DNA of 64,000 nt from NCBI RefSeq assembly GCF_900129155.1, contig NZ_FQVF01000024.1, forward strand, positions 20,015-84,014, in the 5' to 3' direction. The notes beneath the pieces are model-generated. The model did not search any database. It was not told where the DNA came from and saw nothing but the letters and a program-made list of their open reading frames with translations. Made by a program: the position numbers and the translations under genes. Positions 9,756 through 17,819 of the stretch are shown one piece after another. The stretch's first letter is position 1. Every line of letters starts with the position of its first letter. This DNA is from Marinomonas polaris DSM 16579. Lineage in GTDB: Bacteria; Pseudomonadota; Gammaproteobacteria; Pseudomonadales; Marinomonadaceae.

Positions 9756-10103
9756 TTAGGCACAGCATGATTGGGCTCGTTGTGGGCGATCTCCCATATC
9801 CTCAAGTGCGGCAATGTTATCCGCTAGAAAATCTGGGTTGTTTTGGAGTGTCTCAGACAAAACAGTGTGTACCCACTGGAAAAGCGCCTGATTGATACTA
9901 TAAAACACCCATTGGCCTTGACGTCTGTCTGTCAGTAGTTCGCAATTTCGTAACTGAGCCAAGTGGCGAGAAATTTTGGGCTGGCTTTCACCGAGTGCCT
10001 GCATAAGTTCACAGACACATAATTCTTTTTCTTGGTGAATCAGTAGGATGCATCGTAAACGTGTTTCGTCAGCGAGGCATTTGTAAAATGTTATAGGGTT
10101 CAA
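9756..10103 (-). CDS. arsR: ArsR/SmtB arsenic-responsive repressor
   Basis: This 115-residue winged-helix repressor has the metalloid site ELCVCEL (Cys29 and Cys31) at the start of its DNA-binding helix and a recognition helix around QPKISRHLAQL. It also ends in QSCCA, extra cysteines that might join metalloid binding. It would repress the operon until arsenite binds. It is the first gene of the minus-strand ars operon and diverges from the lipoprotein gene at 10309. The AT-rich repeats at 10163-10210 are its likely operator. Confidence 0.94.
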   Translation of the reverse strand: MNPITFYKCLADETRLRCILLIHQEKELCVCELMQALGESQPKISRHLAQLRNCELLTDRRQGQWVFYSINQALFQWVHTVLSETLQNNPDFLADNIAALEDMGDRPQRAQSCCA

Positions 10104-10162
10104 AGGATGCTCCTGATACTACTGGGCCATAAGACGGTTTAAGCCTTATGATATTGGCAATG

Positions 10163-10210
10163 TTAATACATATGGATTTTAAAATATATGAAAATTAATA
10201 TATATGAAAA
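10163..10210. promoter_or_regulatory. Putative ArsR operator / divergent promoter region
   Basis: The region holds an AT-rich set of near repeats: ACATATGGA, then AATATATGAAAA twice about 15 bp apart. It lies between arsR and the divergent lipoprotein gene. Position and repeat structure suit an ArsR/SmtB operator acting on both directions, but no experimentally known consensus was matched. Confidence 0.4.
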
Positions 10211-10308
10211 ATAAGATAAGGTGCGTGTTTTTGTCATCTTTTTGTCATGTACATCTTTCATTATGGACTTATTCAGTTTTAAACAATCCACTTGTGAGGG
10301 TACTACTT

Positions 10309-10815
10309 ATGAATAAAAGCAAACTTCTTATTGCCATGATTTTAGGTGCTTCTTTAGCCGCTTGTGCTTCTACAGCGACAGAAACGTCTATGGCTGCCAA
10401 ATACGATATCGAGGGATTTAAAACACAAATTGAAGACGGTCGCCTTTGGGTGTTTGAGGACGGTTCTGAAGAATTGGCCTTCTTCAAAGAACACGGCGAG
10501 CCAGCAAAGCAGTTTACTAACATAGGTGCAGGCCCAGAGGGCATGACAGTCAAGGCGGCAAGCCAAGAGTCTTTAGACAAATACCTAGCAGCCATCTCTG
10601 GAGGTTCTGAATTTGAAATCAAAGGCTTCAAAACGAAAATCGAAGATGGTCGTCTATGGGTATTTGAAGAAGGTTCTGAAGATTTAGCTTTCTTTGAAAA
10701 GCACGGTGAACCCGCTAAACAGTTTACCAGTATTGGTACAGGTCCAAATGGCATGACAGTAAAAGCCGCTAGCCAAGAAACCCTAGATAAGTATCTTTCT
10801 GCTTATAAAAATTAA
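10309..10815 (+). CDS. Lipoprotein with two tandem repeat domains
   Basis: I choose ATG 10309 because GAGGG lies 8 bases upstream and the protein then begins with a clean lipoprotein signal, lipobox LAAC with Cys19. A longer frame from 10204 adds an unlikely N-terminus. After the signal come two copies of a ~60-residue unit, residues 36-94 and 106-164, about 85% identical and exactly 70 residues apart. Each holds the motif IEDGRLWVFE and the motif HGEPAKQFT. I do not recognise the domain. The close identity points to a recent internal duplication. Divergent placement from arsR suggests possible ArsR control. It is probably anchored to a membrane in the periplasm. Confidence 0.8.
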   Translation: MNKSKLLIAMILGASLAACASTATETSMAAKYDIEGFKTQIEDGRLWVFEDGSEELAFFKEHGEPAKQFTNIGAGPEGMTVKAASQESLDKYLAAISGGSEFEIKGFKTKIEDGRLWVFEEGSEDLAFFEKHGEPAKQFTSIGTGPNGMTVKAASQETLDKYLSAYKN

Positions 10816-10867
10816 GTACAGGCATAGCTACTTCTTGGAAGATTGCTTGGCGTACAAAGGTTAATAA

Positions 10868-10905
10868 GCCCCAACAGAACAAGATAGTTTTGTTGGGGCA
10901 TTTTT
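10868..10905 (+). terminator. Rho-independent terminator of lipoprotein gene
   Basis: Arms GCCCCAACA (10868-10876) and TGTTGGGGC (10891-10899) are followed by a T-run. It ends the lipoprotein transcript. Confidence 0.85.
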
Positions 10906-11184
10906 GTTTGAAGAAGAACTGGCGCATCATCAGCCCATTTCGCGAATAATCAAAAGCACCTTGATACTCAGAGATATAGATTTACTCATACAAATGGCAG
11001 CAAAAAAGCTAATCCATGTTGCGATCAGTGTGACGACGCTCAATAACGATTTAAAGCATATTTTTTAGAAGTTCCTACTGTCTAGCAAATGCTGGGAAGT
11101 CCAGTAAGCTCGCCATGCTGTTTGCTCTTGCAAACGTGTTTCGAGTTGATCAGATGATCCGAGCCGCAAGGGGGGCAATCCGTT
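10906..11184. other. Intergenic stretch inside the island
   Basis: About 280 bp lie between the lipoprotein terminator and the terminator of the recombinase operon. I see no open frame of useful length and no repeat. It may mark the border between recombinase module and cargo. Confidence 0.3.
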
Positions 11185-11224
11185 AAAAAACCACTAAACA
11201 AGGTTTAATTATCTTGTTTAGTGG
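11185..11224 (-). terminator. Terminator of the recombinase operon
   Basis: A perfect 12-bp stem (CCACTAAACAAG at 11191-11202 with its complement at 11213-11224) is preceded on the plus strand by six A residues. These read as a T-run on the minus strand. It stands about 130 bp past the stop codon of the last recombinase-operon gene. Confidence 0.8.
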
Positions 11225-11351
11225 TAGAAAAGTGATAAAGCAGCCACATTATTGACTGACATTGGGCTTTTCAGAATATTAAGGCGTGCAGCTCGACTTA
11301 TTCGTAAGTTCCCCAACACTTCGATTTCAATCTCTTTCATTATGTAACTTT

Positions 11352-11774
11352 TCATTGCCGAGAATTAAGCGAAGATACATTGTTGGTAAGAGCTTTCAGG
11401 TGTTTATTCTCGCTTTGAAGCTCGTAATTAGTTTTTATTAAGTTAAGCATTTTTTCTAAGCAGGTCTCGTGCTCTCTCTTGAGTAACACATACTTATTTG
11501 AAAGTTCTTCGACCCTAGCATCAGAGGTCTTCTTAACTTTTTTCGGGCTTTCAGCGAGCTGGCTTTGCCGAATAATCTCCTGCGCTGCAATTTCCTTACA
11601 CAACTGAGGGTATCTCTCAGAGCGTATGAAGCCCTTCTTTTTTCCAGCTTCTACGGCAACAATGGTGGTAGAAAAGCGGAAATTAGGGTCAGTAGTATCT
11701 ACCACCTCCGTCTCTCCGTTCTTAAGGCGCTCTAAAGCGGCCCTGTACAACTTTTCGCCCCTTAAATTACTCAT
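11352..11774 (-). CDS. Small coiled-coil protein of the recombinase operon (GmtX/TnpC-like)
   Basis: This 140-residue protein is the last gene of the four-gene operon and overlaps the previous one by 4 bp. Residues 1-70 look like a small DNA-binding fold seen in transposon accessory proteins (FRFSTTIVAVEAGKKKGFIR, then SERYPQLCKEIAAQEIIR). Residues about 88-130 form a heptad-rich coiled coil. Size, position and layout match TnpC of Tn554-type elements and the small protein of gamma-mobile-trio elements. Its presumed role is to help the recombinases assemble or choose orientation. Family assignment is from layout and general resemblance only. Confidence 0.6.
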   Translation of the reverse strand: MSNLRGEKLYRAALERLKNGETEVVDTTDPNFRFSTTIVAVEAGKKKGFIRSERYPQLCKEIAAQEIIRQSQLAESPKKVKKTSDARVEELSNKYVLLKREHETCLEKMLNLIKTNYELQSENKHLKALTNNVSSLNSRQ

Positions 11775-13837
11775 GCTCTACCATCCGTTATGTCTACTGT
11801 ATTGATTAGCTTATTTCTCATCTCAAGGGTTGTTTCGATATCTCGGATATCTTTCTCAAGCTGCTTCCCATAAGGGGTTCCTGTACCGAAGCGCTCAAGT
11901 CGTCCCTGATAATCTACTTTTGTTTTTACTAGAAGCGGAACACTCCGATTGTTAAAAACGCTATAGCCGCAGCCAACACAGGTTGTGATTGAGCTGAAGG
12001 CAATTCGGTCACATACCTCAACCGCCATGCAGTTACCGAGTGGTGTCTCTGTGCATCTAAGCCTGCCTTGCTTTACTTGCTTCTTAGTTTTTTCACGATC
12101 TGTAAACAGAGTAGGAAGCTTGCCAGAGATTTTTTGTTTCTGTATCAGCGAACCCATCCCTCCGAACACGATTTCGTCTGCTGTAATTACCTCGCTATAC
12201 AAGCGCTCCACTTGCCCTTCCGCTAATTCATCCTGAAACTCTTTGATGAAGCCTCTCTGAGATATTACTGAGGCATCAAACGATATATCGCTCGATTTTG
12301 GAAGGATGAAATTCTTAGCGAATGCAGCATCGTTTCCATAGAATGCGCTGGTTTGGATTGCTATATGCTTGAATTGAGCTTTAAGAGTAGGCAAAGAGAC
12401 AAGCCCGCTTCTGGCGGCATAAACGGCGAGAGATCGGCGATACATATGTGATTGAAATTCAAAATGCTTGCCTACTTCAATGCCCGGTTTTAGAGACTCC
12501 GCACTAGCGTTTGGGTCAATTAACAAGATCTCGGCCATGTCCACGTGGGAGACGATAATTTCAGGATCTCTATTGAGGCGATGTTGCTTCCATAACCAGC
12601 CCTTGAAACTTGCCTTCTGTATGGGAAGGTCAAAGAGAGCTCCCTTATTGGCTCGTTTGCGTGTATTAACTGAAAGAAACAATGGAACAGATGATTCATC
12701 AACCATTACGGGGTCTAAGCCGTATTCATACTTCAGTGTTACACGGTTAATTATGTTGGCCGCTTCAAAAGCTTTTTCGATCTCTGGCGAAGTCACCCAA
12801 TCCGCAAAGTAACCAGATTCTTTCGCCATTTTCGTCGTGTAGGTCCGAATCACTGCTATCCTGTTTCGTCCAATTGTTTTGAACCGGAATCCATCCATCG
12901 CAACTGAGTTGCATTCTTCTTTTCTCATGCCGCTAAAAGCGTGAATCATTTCCCTGATAGGTATTCTGACCTTTTGGGGAACCCCCTTAAGATTTTGAAA
13001 TTCTTCAATTTCAAAATACTCGACAAACTCTGAATATTTGTCTTTCTTAAGTTCCTCTGCAAACGCCTTTGCAGCGTTGTCTCGCGCGACCCTAGGTGAT
13101 CCGCCTTCGGCTATATAATCTCGAACAAATCTGTGCCGAAATTCCATCAAGCATTCATAGCAGTCTTTAAGCGCAATAAATCTGTCGATGTAATCCAGGC
13201 AGGTTTTGATTCTGTGTGAAAGTATTCTTGTGGGTATGACAGGAGTCTGCTGTGAAATTAAAGGGTATTCCTTAATTAGTTCACCTAGATATTTAAAGGC
13301 ATCATTCGAAGGAAAAATATCGAAGCCTTCTATCTGAACTGATATACGGTGCAGCGCAGAAAATAAGTTGTTTGCGTCTAGGAGGCGTCTTGCAATTTGT
13401 TTTTTGTCTAATTTAGGGTCATGAACAATGAAGTCAAGGGTAGAGTTATCTTGCAGAGACTCTCTTATCGTCAGACGCTGTTTTATCGCAAGGCGAGTAT
13501 GACGCTTTAGAATATTGAAAAGTTCAGCAATAGTGTTTATAGCTCTAGCGGTCGATCTATAAATCAACAGAAATAATATGATTTTAAATTCATATCTATA
13601 TGAGTCGGCATTCTCCTCCGTGCAGACTTCTTGAATGAATCTTTCAATATGGAAGCGGGTGGAAGCGCCAACATACATAGAATAGTCCCACATAGGATCT
13701 CCATAGACGCTTTTAATGTGTCCATCAAAACCCCGACTCATTACGTGATCGATAGCAGGAACAAAATTCGTTGTAGTAACTGGATCGGGATTGAACAAGT
13801 CATCTGCACTTTCTACAAAAAGAGGTAATATATTCAT
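11771..13837 (-). CDS. Tyrosine recombinase with Cys-rich C-terminus (GmtZ/TnpB-like)
   Basis: This 688-residue protein keeps a full set of tyrosine-recombinase catalytic residues in its C-terminal half: Arg305 in SGMRKEEC, Lys336, His464 and Arg467 in SHMYRRSL, His491, and nucleophile Tyr500 in TSAFYG. After the core is a cysteine cluster (Cys595, 603, 609, 620, 623; the last two as CVGC) that may bind zinc. It is longer than ordinary integrases (300-450 residues), as in TnpB of Tn554-like elements. It overlaps both neighbours by 4 bp, so the three recombinases are made together. It is likely a catalytic subunit acting at the island ends. Confidence 0.75.
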   Translation of the reverse strand: MNILPLFVESADDLFNPDPVTTTNFVPAIDHVMSRGFDGHIKSVYGDPMWDYSMYVGASTRFHIERFIQEVCTEENADSYRYEFKIILFLLIYRSTARAINTIAELFNILKRHTRLAIKQRLTIRESLQDNSTLDFIVHDPKLDKKQIARRLLDANNLFSALHRISVQIEGFDIFPSNDAFKYLGELIKEYPLISQQTPVIPTRILSHRIKTCLDYIDRFIALKDCYECLMEFRHRFVRDYIAEGGSPRVARDNAAKAFAEELKKDKYSEFVEYFEIEEFQNLKGVPQKVRIPIREMIHAFSGMRKEECNSVAMDGFRFKTIGRNRIAVIRTYTTKMAKESGYFADWVTSPEIEKAFEAANIINRVTLKYEYGLDPVMVDESSVPLFLSVNTRKRANKGALFDLPIQKASFKGWLWKQHRLNRDPEIIVSHVDMAEILLIDPNASAESLKPGIEVGKHFEFQSHMYRRSLAVYAARSGLVSLPTLKAQFKHIAIQTSAFYGNDAAFAKNFILPKSSDISFDASVISQRGFIKEFQDELAEGQVERLYSEVITADEIVFGGMGSLIQKQKISGKLPTLFTDREKTKKQVKQGRLRCTETPLGNCMAVEVCDRIAFSSITTCVGCGYSVFNNRSVPLLVKTKVDYQGRLERFGTGTPYGKQLEKDIRDIETTLEMRNKLINTVDITDGRA

Positions 13838-15939
13838 TCTGCATATCCTAGTTCGATCAGGAAATTAAAATGATGAGACCAAAATTCATCTAGATCGCCT
13901 TCCGAAACTTCCTCGGAAATTTCCTCAATCAAAGCGGCTTTATCTAGATAACTTTTTTTGATGTGCTCCAGTATTTCCTCAATTCTCCCCTCGATTGGAG
14001 CAAAGACAGTGATATAGCGATCAATTGATCCTGCTCTTTCCTTCAAGAGAGGAAAAAGCTCGCGAAAGGACAGAAGTTTCCTCAAGCCAGTCTCGTCAGC
14101 GTGAATCGCGAAAAACTCACAGAACAAACAGGTTTCGCTTCGGGCGCAGTCTGGGTCGGGAGCGCCTTCTGTAAATTGCTCAGCTTTTTTGGGCTTAACG
14201 AAGTCAGAGTTGTCGCAGTTGCCAACCGGTAAATTGTCTGTGATGTCATCCTCGATAACCCTTACAGGTATATAATTTGAGTCCGACCTTCCGACAGCTT
14301 TTACGCTGGTTATAACACTGTTGTAGTAGTCGGCCAGCTCAGGGTGTGAGTCCTCCTCGTTAACCCCTGAATAAGCTTGCTGAACGGTTGAAATGGAGTT
14401 TCCAAGCTTTTGGGCAACTATGCCTGAGTCGCTTCCAGAAAGCTTGTAAAAGTCGAAAGAGACGCCTTGTCGAATCATTCTTGGAGAAAACAGTTCGACG
14501 TCAATTTCCCAAATTCGGACAATGGACTTCAATGTTCGTGCAATGCCACTAGGAATTAGTCTGTAGGAACTCCTGTCGAAGTCACTTTTCTTGTGTAGGT
14601 TGGTCGTTCCTTTTGAAGCGATTCTAGTAGCTTTCGACCTTTCAAAAAGGAAAAACCAAATAGGCGGCTCTTTATCAAGCTGGCTAACAGCCCAAGAGCG
14701 AAGTTCTTGGAATTTTGTAAAAAAACGCTGGAATTGCTTTTTGAATTCGGCATGAACCGTTTTGTTTCCGGCTCTTACCTTTAGACCTGAGAAAACATAA
14801 CCCCTTTCAGGGGTGTATTCCTCGGAGCCCACTCTAAGTTTCGAGGCAACAGAATAATTAAGCGAGGTGGCGGCTAAAAAAGAATACCAGAAGCAATAGG
14901 TGGCAAGCTCGTATGATGTGCGCAAGCATGACTCATAAAGATCGTCATTTGCATTGAGTTTGTTAAAGTCCGCTCGCTTTTTCCTGAACCAATAGTTAAC
15001 ACTACTTCGATTAGAATTTCCTGAGCCGTTAATCTTGATCAAATCTTTACTGCTGGTGAAGCCAAGAGAGCCGAGAATTTGCTCATGTTTTTCCTCGCTG
15101 ATTATGGCTCCTGATTCACCATAGAAGAGATCACTGTAGATCGATGCCTTCTGGGTTGATGATGGTTTTCCGCTCATAATAAACGTTTTATCGATGCCAG
15201 CGTTACTCAGGTCGATTCGCCAGGGGAAGGGTCTTTGATTCAATATCGAATCATGAAGTTGCTCAAAAATGGATAGACAAAAATGAACGAATTTTTGTCT
15301 ATCCGATCTAGAAGCAGTTTGATCTTGTTCTTTTGGGTCTGATCTCGAAACCACTAAGCTTGGGATGATGCGCTCGATATCCTGCTTACTGAGGCCGTAC
15401 ACATTGCACACTAGTTCTCTAGCTGTGTTTGTAAAAGCGTAGCCACTGCTTCCCTTCAGTGCCTGCTTTGCCGTGCGTGGAAGCCGCATCCGGTGCGAAA
15501 TATTTTCAACATATTTTTGATAACAGGTAAGCGCCTTCTCCATGGTGGAAGGCCATTCATCTTCATCGGTACTCTTTTCCAAAAAAAAGAAAAAGTGTGT
15601 AAGATTACCTGCAATATCTATGGACGTACTTTCTGTACCCCTTTGTTCTCGAATAAATTCGATGGCTTTTGCAATGAAATTTCGTCGTTCTGGTCTAAAG
15701 CTTGATGAATCAACTCGAAATTGCTTCAAGCCAGTTTGTTCGTTGAATTGATGCTTGGAAAGATCCTTTCTTGTATAGCAAAAACGCCCAAAGTCAAAAG
15801 ATCTTACGGATTGTTTTCCTAATTTTTTATCTTCTATAAGAATAATGTTCTCAGGATGCAATCCAGATAAGGTCTCCGCCTCTTTCAGTGAGTTCGCTTT
15901 GATAGGTAGATAACTAGCAGGCCTAAATTGCATCCTCAT
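13834..15939 (-). CDS. Recombinase-like protein with degenerate active site
   Basis: This 701-residue protein aligns by eye with the layout of the flanking recombinases but lacks key catalytic residues. The box I arginine position reads Asn361 in TSLNYSVASKL. Box II reads SPRMIRQG (Arg487 and Arg490, no histidine), and the next histidine is replaced in KLGNSISTV; a tyrosine remains (Tyr523 in QQAYSG). A cysteine group at 598, 604 and 607 (DCARSETCLFC) follows. It probably serves as a structural or DNA-binding partner in a complex with the two intact recombinases. It overlaps its neighbours by 1 and 4 bp. True trio elements would lack this fourth gene, so the family is uncertain. Confidence 0.65.
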   Translation of the reverse strand: MRMQFRPASYLPIKANSLKEAETLSGLHPENIILIEDKKLGKQSVRSFDFGRFCYTRKDLSKHQFNEQTGLKQFRVDSSSFRPERRNFIAKAIEFIREQRGTESTSIDIAGNLTHFFFFLEKSTDEDEWPSTMEKALTCYQKYVENISHRMRLPRTAKQALKGSSGYAFTNTARELVCNVYGLSKQDIERIIPSLVVSRSDPKEQDQTASRSDRQKFVHFCLSIFEQLHDSILNQRPFPWRIDLSNAGIDKTFIMSGKPSSTQKASIYSDLFYGESGAIISEEKHEQILGSLGFTSSKDLIKINGSGNSNRSSVNYWFRKKRADFNKLNANDDLYESCLRTSYELATYCFWYSFLAATSLNYSVASKLRVGSEEYTPERGYVFSGLKVRAGNKTVHAEFKKQFQRFFTKFQELRSWAVSQLDKEPPIWFFLFERSKATRIASKGTTNLHKKSDFDRSSYRLIPSGIARTLKSIVRIWEIDVELFSPRMIRQGVSFDFYKLSGSDSGIVAQKLGNSISTVQQAYSGVNEEDSHPELADYYNSVITSVKAVGRSDSNYIPVRVIEDDITDNLPVGNCDNSDFVKPKKAEQFTEGAPDPDCARSETCLFCEFFAIHADETGLRKLLSFRELFPLLKERAGSIDRYITVFAPIEGRIEEILEHIKKSYLDKAALIEEISEEVSEGDLDEFWSHHFNFLIELGYAE

Positions 15940-17390
15940 TACTGAACATCACTCCCTACTAGCACATAATCGCTCAAAAGCTCACTCTCAAACTCTACAG
16001 AGACTTCTTCGAACATCCCTCCTAACTGCTCAAAATCAAGATATTCTTGAGTAGTAGCAATGCTGGAATGCCCCATTCTTGATTTAACCTCAGAAAGTAT
16101 CCGTCCAGATTTGTAGCCTTTACTCTCAAGCCTCCTGACTAAGTTCATGCCAAAAGTCGCCCGCAAATCATGAAACTTGAAATAACCGACATCTGGAAAT
16201 TCTGATTTGAGTTTCTTTCTAAATGTATTTAGATTCATTCGTACCGTATCACCCTTATTTTGAACGAAATCTGCTGAATTCACTGAATAATACGAGTCGG
16301 TGTTCTGTCGATCTTGAATTTCTTGCTTTGATATATAAAAAGGAGAAGCTGTTTCGGTTAAGAATAAATAATTTAGATCACCCTTTCCGTAATAAGATCG
16401 ACCCATGAGTGACTGATGATAATCAGCAGTTGCATAGATATAAAGGTCTTCAATCAATTTTCGAGGAAATAGAAGTCTGTGAAGCTTTCCTCGTTTTGTA
16501 TTTATAAGATAGCCTTCATTTTCAGCACCGTTACCAGCCTGTATTTCAATGCAAGATAAATTATCAGATATAATTTTTCGGTATGCTGATCTAATATGAT
16601 GAACTCTTATCGTACATACGGTTTGAATTCGAGCCCCCGTAGACAAAGCTATTCGCATCATTAACTCAAGATGGTAAGGGCAAAGTTGTCTGTCAAAAGC
16701 ACTAAGAATGCTTCGTTGCTCCTCAACCCTGAGAGGGCGTAGTTCCCCCCCGTCACTGATTCGATCAAGCCGTTTATGAGGCTTTGAATGCTTGATCGCG
16801 ATATCAGATGTGGTAACCGTTTTAAAACGCCCAAAACCTTTTGCATCGAGAAATTTAATGAATCGATTTATAGTTTTGAACGGAAGGTTTTTGAAGTCTT
16901 CTTCGGAAATGAAATTTTCTTCCGCAATCGTTCTATAAAAATGGACGACTGCATTAATAATGTTTGAGGCATATTGCGGGTTCAAACCTTTCACAATGAA
17001 CGACTGGAGCATATCTCTAAATAGGTAAGTAACTCTTTCGGATTTGTTAAAAGGAAAGTGCATGAAATGGGTACCTGTGTCTTCAAGAAAACGAAGATAG
17101 GCAAGGAGATAGTTAGCCCGACTTCTGAGAGTTTCCATATCCCAGGGCTGCTTACTCTTAAGAACGGTTAGGAGATATGCGTTCCCAATTTCCCAGGGAA
17201 GTCCATCACTCTGAATCAAAACTGGAACCTTCGGCCACCATCCTTTTGCAGGCTTAAACTGGCAGTTCTCAATTGGGTCAACGCCTTGGAGATCTGGGAA
17301 TTCAAATTCGCCAAAGTAAAATCGAGGTATCTCAATAAGCTTGGCTGTTGATTGAAATTGATCACCTATTCTGAAATCGCTTCCCATCAT
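15939..17390 (-). CDS. Site-specific tyrosine recombinase (GmtY/TnpA-like integrase)
   Basis: This 483-residue integrase has an intact catalytic set: Arg254 (STGARIQTV), a lysine near 299, His407 and Arg410 (FHDLRATFG), His441 (MGHSSIATT) and nucleophile Tyr450 (QEYLDF). Residues about 75-185 form a SAM-like core-binding domain. It is the first gene of the operon, starting 76 bp inside the right end of the island. Two ATGs are adjacent at the start; I keep the first. It most likely cuts the island ends and the target in the CLCA_X gene. The A-rich 17391-17466 stretch must hold the promoter and the end-binding sites. Confidence 0.85.
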   Translation of the reverse strand: MMGSDFRIGDQFQSTAKLIEIPRFYFGEFEFPDLQGVDPIENCQFKPAKGWWPKVPVLIQSDGLPWEIGNAYLLTVLKSKQPWDMETLRSRANYLLAYLRFLEDTGTHFMHFPFNKSERVTYLFRDMLQSFIVKGLNPQYASNIINAVVHFYRTIAEENFISEEDFKNLPFKTINRFIKFLDAKGFGRFKTVTTSDIAIKHSKPHKRLDRISDGGELRPLRVEEQRSILSAFDRQLCPYHLELMMRIALSTGARIQTVCTIRVHHIRSAYRKIISDNLSCIEIQAGNGAENEGYLINTKRGKLHRLLFPRKLIEDLYIYATADYHQSLMGRSYYGKGDLNYLFLTETASPFYISKQEIQDRQNTDSYYSVNSADFVQNKGDTVRMNLNTFRKKLKSEFPDVGYFKFHDLRATFGMNLVRRLESKGYKSGRILSEVKSRMGHSSIATTQEYLDFEQLGGMFEEVSVEFESELLSDYVLVGSDVQ

Positions 17391-17439
17391 TTGAATCCCA
17401 AAATATACGTAACGTCAACAACATTAGTCGTTTCGGTGT

Positions 17440-17466
17440 TTTTTGTCAATCCATAGGCTTCGGTGT
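17440..17466. other. Right end of the island
   Basis: The last host codons on the minus strand are GAG TGG TTT, ending at 17467. From 17466 inward the sequence is ACACCGAAGCC, and ACACCGAAACG recurs about 28 bp further in. This direct repeat may be a recombinase binding site. The pairing with the left end is weak. Confidence 0.4.
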
Positions 17467-17775
17467 AAACCACTCGTGTGCGAGACTACCTGCGCCTGCG
17501 TTTTTCGCTAGGGATAATTGTCGGGTTGCCGGAACGTAATGAGCCGCCACGCCGGGACGCCCACCCTTCCCATATTGAAGACCAAGAGTTCCTCGTAAAG
17601 ATATCAGCAGTTCTGGCCCTTGTAATACAGACATTAGATCTTCTAGCGCTCGATAGAAATTAACCGCCGCGCGGTCCCTTTCTTCTGGCGTGACCCAACG
17701 TCCCATCTCAATGCCACGAAAATCAAATTGCCGCCGTATCGAGACAAAACTAATTGGGGATTGGTTATAAGGCAT
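17467..17775 (-). pseudogene. CLCA_X / LPD1-domain protein, N-terminal fragment
   Basis: Starting at ATG 17775, the 103 codons contain MGRWVTPEERDRAAVNFYR, LISLRGTLGLQYGKGGRPG and KNAGAGSLAHEWF. The open frame continues 6 codons into the island before a stop at 17446. The rest of the gene is at 3368-3808. Residues His100, Glu101 and, after joining, His104 form HEWFH, an HExxH motif of zinc metalloproteases. The family is one I know as CLCA_X, a putative zincin-like protein of marine gammaproteobacteria with unknown substrate. The cut falls between codons 103 and 104, inside the active-site motif. Confidence 0.85.
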
Positions 17776-17819
17776 TCAGACTCACTAACTAACGGTTAGA
17801 CTCAAAGCAGCATTAGGTA

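Larger units (their letters stand above)
3809..17466. mobile_element. Mobile island with Tn554/gamma-mobile-trio-like recombinases
   Basis: The limits come from the split CLCA_X gene: host codons end at 3808 on one side and resume at 17467 on the other, with the reading frame kept. At the right end sit four overlapping minus-strand genes, three for tyrosine-recombinase-like proteins and one for a small coiled-coil protein. This arrangement is like Tn554 TnpA-TnpB-TnpC and the gamma-mobile-trio (GMT) elements. The rest is cargo: IS1595-type and IS30-type remnants, an arsenic operon and a repeat lipoprotein. The ends share a weak inverted motif, TACAC followed by an A-rich AAGC stretch (3816-3827, and reading inward from 17467). 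There is no obvious target duplication beyond two T residues. Exact ends are uncertain by a few bases. Confidence 0.8.

Noticed and set aside
9739..9814. 25-residue N-terminal extension of ArsC
   Set aside because: It overlaps arsR, has no match to arsenate reductases, and the P-loop begins properly at the ATG at 9739.
10204..10308. Longer start for the repeat lipoprotein
   Set aside because: The added residues would hide the clear lipobox signal that starts at 10309 with a good ribosome-binding site.
10269..10754. 161-codon minus-strand frame over the lipoprotein
   Set aside because: Shadow of the duplicated gene; it repeats because the gene repeats.
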